This document shows, piece after piece, positions 21,191-32,342 of a stretch of DNA of 64,000 bases. Source of the DNA: Carex sylvatica. Taxonomy: Eukaryota > Streptophyta > Magnoliopsida > Poales > Cyperaceae. Position numbers and translations under genes: made by a program. The notes below the pieces were generated by a model that was not told where the DNA came from, searched no databases, and was given only the letters and a program-made list of their open reading frames with translations. Where the stretch lies: NCBI GenBank assembly GCA_964058845.1, contig CAXKVR010000188.1, positions 248,001 to 312,000 on the forward strand. Direction: 5' to 3'. The first letter of the stretch is position 1. The number at the start of each line of letters is the position of its first letter.

Positions 21191-21822
21191 AGCATTTGCA
21201 AGTGTACTTTTTTGCAAGGGCGGCTTTTGCAAAAGCCTAGGAAAAAATATTAACAAGCGTAAGCCCTTGCAACAAGTCTGAAACTGAGTATTAGCAATGG
21301 GGCTTTAACCAACGGTAGTTATTGCAAATGAATCGCTTGCTAATAGCGTTTTTGGGGCTTGTAGCAAGGGCACGCCGTTGCTACAAGCGAAATCCTACCC
21401 TTGCTTTTATTGGGGATTCTAGTAGTGAGAGTGAAGAAATGGAGATAAAAAGGAAAGAAAATAGTACCATCACCACAAAAGAAAAAAAAAAATTAGAAAC
21501 CGGATCGTATCATCATTTATCGATCCCACAACCAAGACTGAAGTGAATATGAGATAATTATATAACAACTTTTATTCTAAGCAGTAAAGTTAGAGCCGGT
21601 TGGGAGTAATTTCGAATCCGGATAATTGCAGATATATATACGGATATTCACCTTCATGAAATTATCCATATTCGTATCCATCATTATTTCATCATATGTA
21701 AAAAATATCAGTATCCGTATTCACAATTATCCGTATCCATTTAATCTGAATTCGGATAATCTCTGAATACGAAGCGAATACAGAGCATATTATCCGTATC
21801 CGTTTACACCCCTACATGTAGC

Positions 21823-23712
21823 ATTGATCTCATGAAGTCTGACTGAAAAAAAACAAATGATTCCTCTTCATTTCATTAGTAGTAGGAACGGTAGTATTTT
21901 GGTTAATTTAATTATAATATTGTGATCCAAATTAGATATCCATGAACAACCTTGGATTAAAATGTCCTTGTATTACCTTTTAGTGGCTATAGTCAATATT
22001 ATGATCTCTCATTAATGATTGGTTTGTCATGGTTAGCTCATTTTTTTTTTTTTGTCTCTTACTATGTTTCTCAGAGGAGGGTACATACGGGGAGGGGAGC
22101 ACAGAATAGTTTAAACTCATCGGTGCTCGTTCCAAGTAATGTTCAGCGATATTTCTTAAATAATAATGAAATATAATATTAATTTTGGTACAAACATGAA
22201 TCAACTAAAATTTTACTAGCTCTGTTTTTTAAGTAGGCAACCATTTTCAACTGCTATTTGCCAACTCAATATTTCAACTATCAACCTAAATATGAATAAA
22301 CCTTAACCATGACCACTAAACTTTGACTAGAGGCGGATTCAAATTTTTTATAAAGGACGACAAAAAAAATAGTGTATCGGATTTAAATAGCTAATTAGAT
22401 TCAAAGTCATACTAAATTAAAAAGAATGCTCTAACTTCTAATCTCAATTATCAATGCGTTTTAAGAATTTTATTCTATTTTTAACTATATTTAAAAAAAA
22501 AAAAAAAAAAAAGCATAGACCCGTTTCATTGACTGAAACTTGTTTAAGTTACAAACTATCAGATGGCAGCCCAACGTTCTCCTACATCCTTTTTGTTCTA
22601 GATCTAACATAGTACTGAAATCATGCAAGAAAACATCACACAGCTAATATCAGCAGTTATAATAGGAAGTTTGACAAATAAAACTAGTAGATAAACTAGA
22701 AGATAGAAACTCTTCAGAGTGAGTCATCTGTGTTGATTGACTCCACCAACACCTGCTTGGGCATCATCTCTTGCACTGGAATATCATATATGTGATGTGT
22801 CTTCTGGCAGTCACTCCTTCAAATCAGCTGGTAACTCTTCAGTAGTGTCCATTTTTCATGTCCAAAGCAAAACCCAATGAATTATATTCAGCACAAAAGT
22901 TTTAATACTGTCACAAAATCTTTGATTAAAACATTTATTATTTCTTAGTAACCATGTTATCCAAGACAAGGCACTAAACATTGTCAATAAATGATTCCTT
23001 TGAACTTTAGATAAGGTGAAAGGGAAATTCATAATATCCTCAATGGAGTCCCACTGTTCATAATATGCATCACAAGTTGTGTCACAAATCCACCCTTTGA
23101 TAGCTAGTACTGAGTTTTCGTGAGAACTTTTTTCCTAGTAAGCAACCATATAAAGACAATTTTAACCCTAATTACATATATCAGAATTTGAGAGGGGCCA
23201 AGAAATTATAAAACGAAAATGGAATGCATGTGTTGCTTCCTTGCTTGCACGTACGTACGCTAGTCATGCATGGTTACAATTGTCTCGGCAAGGCAAATCT
23301 TTCATTTTTTCTTCACAATTTTTTATTTTTTATTTTTTCAGCAAGACGTGTTTTTTCTTTTTCTGTAGAATCGATTTTTCCATTCTTATCTCACTCTTAT
23401 TCTACTTTGAGCAATATTTTATGTGCTATTCGTGTTAGACTAATATTTGTCATCTATGTTAGAATGGAAATTTTTGTCACATACCATTCAGATTTAGTTG
23501 TGTCAATGACACATGAAAATAATAAATTATTAAGCATTCCATCTTACGTACTTTTTAGCTATTTTTTTATGAGGGTCAAAGTCCTTTGTCTAACCTCTGC
23601 TGCTGATTTTTGATTCAAAATATTTATATATTTTTTAGGGTCAGTGAGCAATTGCTCACCAACAATTAGTATTAATATAAGAAAAAATAGTTACAAAATT
23701 ACATCCTGCAAG
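21823..23712. other. Flank of duplicated unit 1 with LINE remnant
   Basis: This stretch recurs at 42942-43772 (unit 2, with an internal 1.1-kb deletion) and 46970-48880 (unit 3). Apart from the LINE-like remnant annotated separately there is a poly-A run near 22494 and an acgtacgtacg repeat near 23250. No host gene recognised. Confidence 0.6.
22840..23105 (-). pseudogene. LINE reverse-transcriptase C-terminal remnant (unit 1)
   Basis: Minus-strand translation contains the pattern …LSW-ITWLLRNNKCFNQRFC…, typical of the region after the reverse transcriptase domain of plant L1-type elements ('W..WL.RN..F'). In the unit 3 copy (47978-48260) the frame is open over 70 codons; here it is similar with a few substitutions. 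No target duplication or poly-A tail in the right place was found. Confidence 0.45.
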
Positions 23713-24370
23713 CATAGAAGGAAATATCGGCCGATATCGATTCGGATCAGCCGATACGTATCGGTGATCAGCCGGGATTGATCCGATACTAGTCTGATAC
23801 TTACGAATTTTGTGTTTTTCGTCTAATTTATGTCATTGTGGTCCGATTCTGGTCATTATTCATTTGAAAACTTTAACCCGTGATTGATTAAATAGAGTAT
23901 AAACTATGCACATGCAGAAAACTCTTTACATTCATTGATTAAATAGTATCAACTATATATGAACCCATGATTGGTTAAATAGTGTATCAACTATATATAT
24001 GCATATGGATATGAAGATGTTAACAATCCTTCATTTGGGTCTATAATATCTTCTTTTTTTGGTTCCGAACAACAATATTCCCATTTTTATTATAATACAG
24101 ATGACGATGAAGTGATCCAGCCAGCAAGACATAGTTTCTGGTAGTGAAAGAGTGTGTTTATATTTTTAATGCTTGTATTATATTGTATTAGTGGATTATT
24201 TGATTGTAATCACTTATCTAAACATAAATTATTGACAAATTATTTTTTTATTAATTTTTTCTTATCTCTTAGTGTAAAACAAGTTTCTGACCAAAAAAAT
24301 CTGATTTTCTGATCCAAATCGACTGATACGGACCGATTCACCGATCCCGATACCGATATTTCCTTCTATG
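23713..24370. mobile_element. 658-bp non-autonomous hAT element (catagaaggaaatatcgg termini)
   Basis: Left catagaaggaaatatcggcc and right …ccgatatttccttctatg are inverse repeats. Both ends are flanked by the same 8 bases, CCTGCAAG (23705-23712 and 24371-24378). Subterminal sequence is rich in 'cgatac' and 'gtatcgg'. A copy in unit 2 lies at 43773-44425 (right duplication decayed to TCTGCAAG), and a truncated one in unit 3 at 48881 to about 49208. Confidence 0.9.
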
Positions 24371-24526
24371 CCTGCAAGGACAAAGTTTCAATCAAATATT
24401 CTAAAAGCAACACCAAAAAAAGAAAAGCTAAACGCTAAAGCTTTAATACTAACTATCTATCAAATACCCCTTGTAATAAAACACAGTAGCACGTGGATTG
24501 GTCCATCTCCCACTCTCTCATGTCTG

Positions 24527-24682
24527 TTATCGATAATTCTCTATAACGCCGACCACAAATTGATTCGTAGTTCTCTCATTGATTAAAATATGAATCTCCT
24601 TCCTTTCTTGGAAGAATAACCGTCTATTTCTCTCCCGCCACAGTGCTCAAACCGCTCCCACCCAAAAGGTGTCCCAAATTGC
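24527..24682 (-). pseudogene. LINE C-terminal remnant (unit 1, second)
   Basis: Minus-strand frame AIWDTFWVGAV-stop-ALWRERNRRLFFQ… matches the 'WALWRERN.R.F' block near the C-terminus of plant LINE polyproteins. One internal TGA. The unit 2 copy is at 44582-44737. Confidence 0.5.
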
Positions 24683-25075
24683 TCTTTGATTCAAAATATT
24701 TAATTGTGACCAACTTGTTTCAGCTATTTCCTTTTATTTATTCTTTTCCTGAATTATTCAGATTTTGAGAAACAATTTTTTGTTTACTAAAAAGACAAGC
24801 CATAGATACATTTGTAATAATTACATGCATGAAATTAAATTAGAACAAAAATGGAGCAGCCCATTATACAGAAGACAAAACATGTTACAGTAACAACAGA
24901 GATAAAATTATTTATTATTCCCTTTATGAAAAATTAGAAACAAAGTTGCATCCATTACAGAGCAGAGAAGTTGTGTTTATTCATTTGAGAAAACAAGGGA
25001 AAGAACCCTGGAATTGTTTTGTCAATGGCATAGAAAATCAAACTATATATCGTTCATGCCTTTGACTGAGAAGCA

Positions 25076-26627
25076 TTAGAAGGTTGGAAAGAGGATTGAT
25101 GAACCGCATGCACCAGTTGGAAAAACAGGACAATTTATCAACGCTGTGCCTGAATGGTCGACACAAATGTAAACCTGATATAATTGGTATCGACCCGATG
25201 CATCCTTGTTGCACTCGATCCACGGTGTGTGACCAATACATGAGGTGATCGCGTTCTTAATGCTAGTTAAAGTATAAGATCCACCGTTCGGCAAAATACC
25301 TGTGAAATACAAGGTAAGAAATTAACAATTTTCTTATTGTCAAAAAGATGTATGCAATTCTGGACTAAAATGTTAAGAAAGTACATTTTATGTTTTATTC
25401 TGAATATTATTATTATTTTTTTTATTACTTGCAGATTTGAGGCATGAAAGAACATTAGTGGTGCTCTTGAGACTGAGTGTATTTTGGAAATAAGAGTGTT
25501 CATCCATCACAGTTTCAGAGCATGTGCCGTGCTTATCCCACTCGTGCTGCCAAAATGAGGTGCTATCGCTGCTCGGGCATGCAAGTGAAGCCCAATTTGT
25601 TCGTAGGCTGCTAACTAAATCTTGGATCTGCAAATAAATTACCTTCGATGATCTTGTTGTTTTGAAATAACTATTTGTTACTGCATAATGTAAGTTGAAA
25701 GCTAATTTGATCTGTTATATATAACTTGTTCTTTGGTGCTGAAAATGAAATAGTTCATTTGTTTGCTCATTTGCTGAAACTTCAAAATGTAAGTTCAACT
25801 TGGTATGTAATTAATGCACTAATAAATATCGATCGGAGATGAGTTACCTTGGATACATCAAAAGGATTGTTTGGATCGCAGTTAGCCGGGTAGGACCCGT
25901 TGTTATAATTCGGCCAAAGTCCATGAATATCAAAGTCAGCTGGTGGTTTTCCATAAGTTGGATAACAACAACTCGAGCTTGTGTCACAATAAGATCCAGG
26001 CCACTTTTCAGTGAAAAAATTATCAAAACAATATTAATTAATTTAGTCCCTCATCAATTATATAAGTAGTAACCAAGCATGCATTAAGTCACATAATTTG
26101 CATTTTTCCGTCTACCAGTGCAAATCATTTAGCTCGGCTGGTACTGCCCCATTTATATATCCAACATTCATTTTCTTTTGTTAAAGCAAATCCTACTAAT
26201 CCACCAGCTTCCATTGTTTTTTTGAAGGCTCATAACCTATAGCTGGTCCAATTACATAAAATATAATAAAAACAGACAAAAAGCGTATACCTAGATGCAT
26301 CCTTGCACTATGCTTCTAAACTATACTAACTAAAGGAATATATAGAGAAACCAAAGATTTAAATAGCGTTTATCGCGTCATAGCGGAATAGCTAAGAAGA
26401 CAGCGCTATGCCATATTGCGCCGATAAAGGCATAGCTTTTGTGGTCCAAAAACGCTATAGGGATGTTATAGCGACGCTATAGCACGCTATTTAAAACCTT
26501 GGAAGAAACACATTAATAAATTTACCTGTTGAACGAAGTAGAAGAAATCATACGCATATCCTTGTGCACTCAACACTAATGCTGAGAAGCAAAGAACCGC
26601 AAAAAGAGCAATCGCCATGATCTTCAT
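25076..26627 (-). CDS. Secreted S-like ribonuclease T2 (copy 2, intact)
   Basis: Exons 26627-26526, 26003-25848, 25627-25429 and 25299-25076 join through GT-AG introns of 522, 220 and 129 bp into 681 bp, 226 residues. Residues 1-21 form a signal peptide ending in LSAQG, so the enzyme enters the secretory pathway. The two catalytic blocks of the T2 family are complete: FDIHGLWPNYNN (His61) and FWQHEWDKHGTC (His114, Glu115, Lys118, His119). The family cleaves single-stranded RNA through 2',3'-cyclic phosphates. The mature part has 16 acidic and 9 basic Lys/Arg side chains; S-like (class I) RNases are acidic, whereas self-incompatibility S-RNases are basic. It has 12 cysteines, two more than the ten I expect in this class (extra ones in LSCLKS and TSCIG). 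S-like RNases are usually induced by phosphate shortage, wounding or senescence. The copy at 49374 differs at three bases. Confidence 0.94.
26351..26502. mobile_element. 152-bp MITE in intron 1 of RNase copy 2
   Basis: Ends ccaaagatttaaatagcg and the inverse ccaaggttttaaatagcg match; the interior is full of gctatagc and tatagcg palindromes. 'agaaa' lies on both sides with a one-base offset. It is absent from intron 1 of copy 1, where 'caaagaaacagattaat' continues without interruption, and present in copy 3 (50646-50797). Confidence 0.75.
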
Positions 26628-26700
26628 GGTTAATCTTTCTTTGTATGTAACCTATTGTAATATACTTTTTGTAACTGATGCTGATAGAGGTGCTCATACA

Positions 26701-26710
26701 TATATTTATA
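26701..26710 (-). promoter_or_regulatory. TATA box of RNase copy 2
   Basis: In sense tataaatata, 74-83 bp upstream of the ATG, conserved with copy 3 and in position with copy 1. Confidence 0.65.
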
Positions 26711-26719
26711 GGCACTTTG

Positions 26720-29700
26720 CTAAAACAAGTTGGATCAACATATGAAATGGAATAAAATATATTCCTTATGTATAAACTTCAAATTTAATTATTAAAATCG
26801 AAATTGAGAGGACTTACGTTACTATGAACCAACCTTATATAATAAGTGATCAACTCTTATAATGTTTTCTTTTCTTATTTTATTTTTAAATCTAAATCAT
26901 TTGTTATTAAAAGTTCAATGGGTCAATAAAATATTACTTATAAGAATATATTTTGGTATATTACGAGAATATCTAGATGGTCTTTAACAATGACATCTTA
27001 AATACTTATTTGTTAGCTAGAAAATGTATAGGGTAATTACATATATACTATTACTAGTATCGTGCCTGTACGTTACAACAAAAACATATTATAAGAGAAA
27101 AAAAACATACCAATGAAATAATAATTATTCAAAATTGAGGAAGATGCTAACAGAGATTTTATATTGGAGAGTATACTAATCAGTCAACTAATCCATAATA
27201 ATTCATTGATGAAGTATTATATGATATTTTAAAATAGAATATCAATTAATTTGCCTCCTCCCCTCCAAATTACTAATGGCATGAATAAAAATTATTGTAC
27301 CTTGATGAAATAAAAGAGATACTTACAAATATAGTTTGTGATATTTTGAATAATATTTTCATTACTACCTCGTTTCTAATTGCTATTATGTTGCAACACA
27401 TATTGCATGAAAATATTAAGAGAGCATTATTTTTTTTTAAATAATAAAAGCATTACTACAGTAGGAGTTGAGCTGCTCCTTATCCATAGAGCAACAGTTA
27501 TCACAGAATATATATATTTTTCAGTAACTAAAACCATTGAGGCATACAAGCACTTTTTAGTTTAGAAAATATAGCACAAGAGAAAAAAAAATAGTGTTGG
27601 TGTATATATAGTACTATAGTCAAGCTGAAATTCAGATTATCTACATGAACCTTTCATATAATTATGCCGTAACTGTTTAATTTGAAAACCGAGAAATAAA
27701 TTAAAGAAGATAATGCAAGCTCTCACATGCATATTTCAAAATTTGAGGGCAATTGAAATCTACAATACTTCATATATATTTCTTGTTACCAAGTTGTGTT
27801 TTAAAAGATAGCATGAGTATAGACACAGAGTACCACCAAAAATCCTGAAACCATATAACACCTTATGTTAGAAAATCATGAACCCTATTGCAACCAAAAA
27901 TCACACTAATCACGATAAAAAAATATATTTATACATAAAAAAGAAAGATGGTAATATTGTAATTTTCATTGTACAAAAAGGAAGATGGTAATAATTAAAT
28001 TTTCATTACACCTTTAGTTTTGACATTTTGACTCTTTCAAGCAACACGACTCCGTACCGGTAAGAGGATTTCCACTTGAGCAAGATCTAATATCAGATCA
28101 ACACCATAACATACAGAAACCCTCTCAAAGTATGGCTTAACTTCCGACCCATAAGCCGCCACTACCTGTCCACATGCTCCTTCATCAATCCTTGAATTCT
28201 TGCACCAAAGATCACCAAATCGCCTTTGCTAATAACCCTCTCAACTGAAATTTAAGTGGCTAGCTTTCTTGTCTCTTAAGTCGCACCGTAGCAAAAGTAG
28301 TAGATGCCAGTTTTAGAAACCGCAAGAATGTATAATCTCCTTTTGTCGCTACCCGTAAGTCTTAGATTTGGAATCTACAAAAAAAGGCCGCATATTGTCG
28401 TTGAGGCCCCCAAAGACAATGCATATTGAGGCTATACATTGCAATGTACCATAGTCCATCTATACATATATATTACTCTACATACATAAGAATATGAGGA
28501 CATATGCTTATAATATAATGAAATCAAATTAAAAAAATTTGCCAAAAGTAACCATTATTCCAAAATAAACACAAATTTAAAAAATATGCCATCATTTCAA
28601 TATTAGTTATGCAAATTTTTGGACCATAATGACAGCTCGAATTTATATATTTCAGCAAAAAGTTTGTAATTTTTAAAATTTGATTTTTAACATGCTAATT
28701 TAGAAAAAGGGAACGTAGTGTTTCTAAATTTTCTCAAACGGTTTTAAGGATTACGTCTAATCCAGTAACTAAAATAGTATCTTTTGTGTAATTTTTTTTT
28801 TCAAAGTTAGCTATTTTAAATATCTCTACTAACAATTTTATTAATAATAAAAATGTTATTTATTATACGTGATCTACTCCTTTATTTTCTTTAATTTTTC
28901 CTAAACTATCTTAATTACTAATTTATTCCAACATATCCACACTCTCTATTCTCCCTATTTTCTTTAATCGCTCTAATATTTTATTCTCCATCTCTCTACA
29001 CGAGCCTTGTGGAGCTTTTGTGGATCTGCTCCTCCACTATTGTCGACCGCCGTACGATCGATATTATGTGACCTTTTACTTAAGTAAACCATAACACCTT
29101 AAATTTGAGAGGGGCTGAAATGATTTTTGTATAATATATATAATCATATATAATATAATTTCTCAAACTTTTAAAAAATGTAAAATATAATTAGATCTCA
29201 ATATCCTATGATGGTATTTCGTGCTGCATTGAAGGTAAAATGAATAACTTTTGACTCTTATTTCATGCTATTATTTTTTTTTAATGTCTTGTTTAATTAG
29301 TGCAGAGGCTGGCATCTCTGACTATTTTACTTATTTCAATACTCACTTGTCGAATTTACATCATTTTTCTTTGCGACTTTTAAGGTCTCTTGTAACTTGT
29401 AGTTAACTACTTGATTGCTTATTTTACTTTATCTTGTAAGAACTCTTTTAAGTCATGTTTGATTGTACTTAAATTTAAGAAATAAATAAATTCTCTACTC
29501 CATTTAAAATTAACATTTGATCTAGTAACAAAAATTATTCGTATAAAAAATCGCAAGTTTAAATCCGAACAGAAAACATTAAGACATGCATTAACTACCA
29601 TAAAAATTTTAAAAATTAAAACACACACACACACACACAATTTTGAAAATGAAAATGTAGCATATAGTTGGTTACAAAAAAAATTCTAATACTATTGGTT

Positions 29701-30581
29701 ACTTAAAGATCGAGAGTTTAATTATCTCTCATGATTTGGCAGCTTCTTTGAAGATTTAAAAAAGAAAAAGATAATTCTGAAGAATAATAAAAAGTATTTT
29801 ATAAACATTAAATAAAAGAAGATTTTGCAGCTTATTCTGTGAAAATTTTTAAAAAAAAGAAGATAATTTTGAAGAATAATAAAAAGTATTTTATAAACAT
29901 TAAATAAAAAAATCTAGGAAATAAAAAAAACTAGATCTACCTATCTCAAAAGAAAAAAAAAACTTTTTCAAACGGTATGCGGCATCCCTATCCGTACAGG
30001 CGGCGCATAGATCTTCTTGTTATTTATTTAAATTATTTTATTCTTTTTGACGCAGTGTAGTTTCCACGAAGTGAGACCGGCTGCTTTGATCTCCCTTATT
30101 GCCCAATTCCAATTTATTCTTCTCTAATCCTAATCTATGCTCAGCTTCAATCATCTCCAATTCTTTAAAATGGAGAGCTCCCTTATAATTTCGTACCTTA
30201 TTTACGTCATCATTGTTTAGTGTTTACCCAAGCTAATTAAACGAGGTTATATACTTATATCACGATTAAACATGGTAATTGGTTTCGGTAATAAATTACA
30301 AAACAATACAAGGTTTCATCCATTAATGTTGGCACTGGACATATCAAGTTGATCAAAGGACTTGAGAGGGTTTAATTACTAGCTAGGTCACGTTTGGATA
30401 ATTGGATACAAGTCGAACGATACTAAAGTTAATTCCACGTGGCCACAAGACAATTCGAATCAACATGAGAAAATAGTCAAGCTAGATGCGATGATCTCTC
30501 CTTCCATTCTCTCTCTAGGAATCAGTGTGATAAAATATAATCAACATATTATCAATGTAGTGTATATATATATATATAGGA
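26720..30581. other. Duplicated AT-rich spacer between RNase copy 2 and the CACTA element
   Basis: Recurs at about 51010-55107. No gene recognised. A (CA)n run lies at 29622-29638. The 'tactagtatcgtgcctgtacg' phrase near 27052 resembles a common plant repeat terminus. The cggtatgcgg at about 29982 is the empty site of the MITE found in unit 3 at 54323. Confidence 0.6.
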
Positions 30582-30872
30582 ATATGCTAACATGCTATGC
30601 GTAGCATAGAGAACTTCTGTGCAACGGCTCAATATTTGAATTTTTAAAATTCTAACTGTCGATTCGAACTGTTTATCTTGTTCTACATATTAATATGTGT
30701 TTGGAGACTAAATTTTATATTTTTTAGAAATTTTTTTGCTATTTTTTTAGATTTATTGAAAATCGCTGTTTCAACAAATTTGGATCATAAAAAAACAGCG
30801 ATTTTCAATAAAAAATTTCAGCTATTTTTATAACATTTTAATGATCGAATAAAACAAGAGTTGTTAGCATAT
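30582..30872. mobile_element. MITE with ATATGCTAAC termini (unit 1)
   Basis: Left atatgctaacatgctatgcg and right gttgttagcatat are inverse, and the centre is a hairpin around 'aaatcgctgttt' and 'aacagcgatttt'. Also at 55108-55406. Confidence 0.6.
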
Positions 30873-32342
30873 ACACAATCTATCAACATTTTAATTTCCT
30901 AAATTAATTGGGGAATGACCCAAAAAAACTAAATGAGAACAAAAGTTTATTATGGAATGGGTTTATCAATAAACTCTCTGACAAGTACGAAAAAACCTCG
31001 AGCTCCAATAAACTTCATCCCCCTTGCTTTAGTGAGAAGAAATACTACAACAATACAAATAAAATGAATGAAAACTAATAGCAAAAGAATACTTATAGTA
31101 CAAAATCTGACCAAAAATGCTATATAGTAATCTCAAGAACTTAAAGGGAAAATTAGATAAATGCATGGCAGTTACCGCACCCATCGGCATGCAAAAACGA
31201 TTCCGAAAAGATCAAGAAAACAGTATGAACTCAACTAGTGGCCGACTCCCGGGCTCGGTTCGGACCCGAGCATTCGTCCATTCAGAACTTGGGTTGAGTC
31301 CTGCATCATTTCCATCTTTGCTTTTGGTACTAGTTTTCAGTGTTGCCTGCTAACACTGACTGTTTTTTAAAAACAGTCAGTGTTCATTATAATAATTTTT
31401 TATTAATATAATAATATCTAAATTAATTTATCTATAAAGACAGTTTTATCAATTCATTAATTATTTTCTTTTTAAATGTGGCTTCTCTCTCAAATATTAT
31501 TATAGGATTTTCTTTGCTTAACATTATAAAATAATATTATAAAATAATTCACTATGTTTAGAAATTGTTTCTCTCTAGTATATTATTATATAATTTTTTG
31601 TATTTCGTTATATCTTTAGTATTTTTAATGATATTGCAAGAATAATCTTTTTTTTTTAAAAACAAGATAAATCACATAACAGTTTTATATTTACATATAA
31701 GTTTTAAATTTTTTTTATTAAAAGATTACAAAATTGAGGCAAAATGAAGGTAAAAAAATGAGGCATTTGAAACCTCCTCATTTATTTTGTTTATCTTCAC
31801 AATTTTTTTTTAAAACTACTTTTACAAAAGCCTTAACATGTGAATGTGATTATGTTACAAAAGTGTAGTTCTGAATGGAGGCTGCAGAATGATTTCAAAA
31901 GTGGCATATATTCAATTCAAGAAATATAGATTACGGAATATTTAGTAAGACAAAAGAAAGCTATTATTAATAATTTTGAGTGTTGTTTGTTGAAGTATAT
32001 AAAAGCATAGAAATGATATATACTTTTATAATACTCCACATAAAATCTTCTTTCAAAAAAATACTCCACACAAAAACTAGTAGAAAAAACATTTAAAAAA
32101 ATACAGTCATTGTAGCACTAAAATTAAAATACAGTCATTGTAGAACTAAAAAAAAATGACACATAAAATTGACAATAAAATCAGTATAATTGCAACTGTT
32201 GCCTTCCCTTCGGGGTGAATTTGAATTTTTCTGCAATAAATATATATACAACATTAGAATAATTTTATGCAAAATTTGAAGTTATAAATTAAATTGAATT
32301 TAGAATAATGTACCTTAATAGCTAATCACATTGACTGATTAA

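Larger units (their letters stand above)
16263..21427. mobile_element. 5.2-kb CACTA-type element nested in the hAT element, with captured gene pieces
   Basis: Left end tactactaggatttccaata and right end (inverse: cactactagaatccccaata) match; the left first base has changed from C to T. The insertion is flanked by AGA on both sides (16260-16262, 21428-21430), and the two empty copies of the hAT element read gcatagagagtgaag at this place, which proves the boundaries. Subterminal zones (16280-16740 and 20960-21400) consist of 'ttgcaagggc' and 'cgttgcaaat' words. No TNP2 transposase is present; the interior carries subtilisin-like and other exon-like fragments, so this is a non-autonomous gene-capturing element. 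Confidence 0.9.
15970..21814. mobile_element. hAT element (TAGGGGTGTAAACGG termini), split by a CACTA insertion
   Basis: The left end taggggtgtaaacggagtgg is the inverse of the right end …ccgtttacacccct a. Both sides carry the perfect 8-bp duplication CATGTAGC (15962-15969 and 21815-21822), the hAT hallmark. Without the nested insertion (16263-21427 plus one AGA) the element is about 677 bp. Its subterminal regions are full of 'ggatacggatac' and 'atccgtatccgt' words. Two uninterrupted copies occur at 42250-42933 and 46276-46961. No transposase gene. Confidence 0.92.

Noticed and set aside
21003..21240. Repetitive protein with QVGPTF…LANN units
   Set aside because: The 36-bp subterminal repeat of a CACTA element happens to be a multiple of three, so all copies stay in one frame. 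Adjacent frames are open too.
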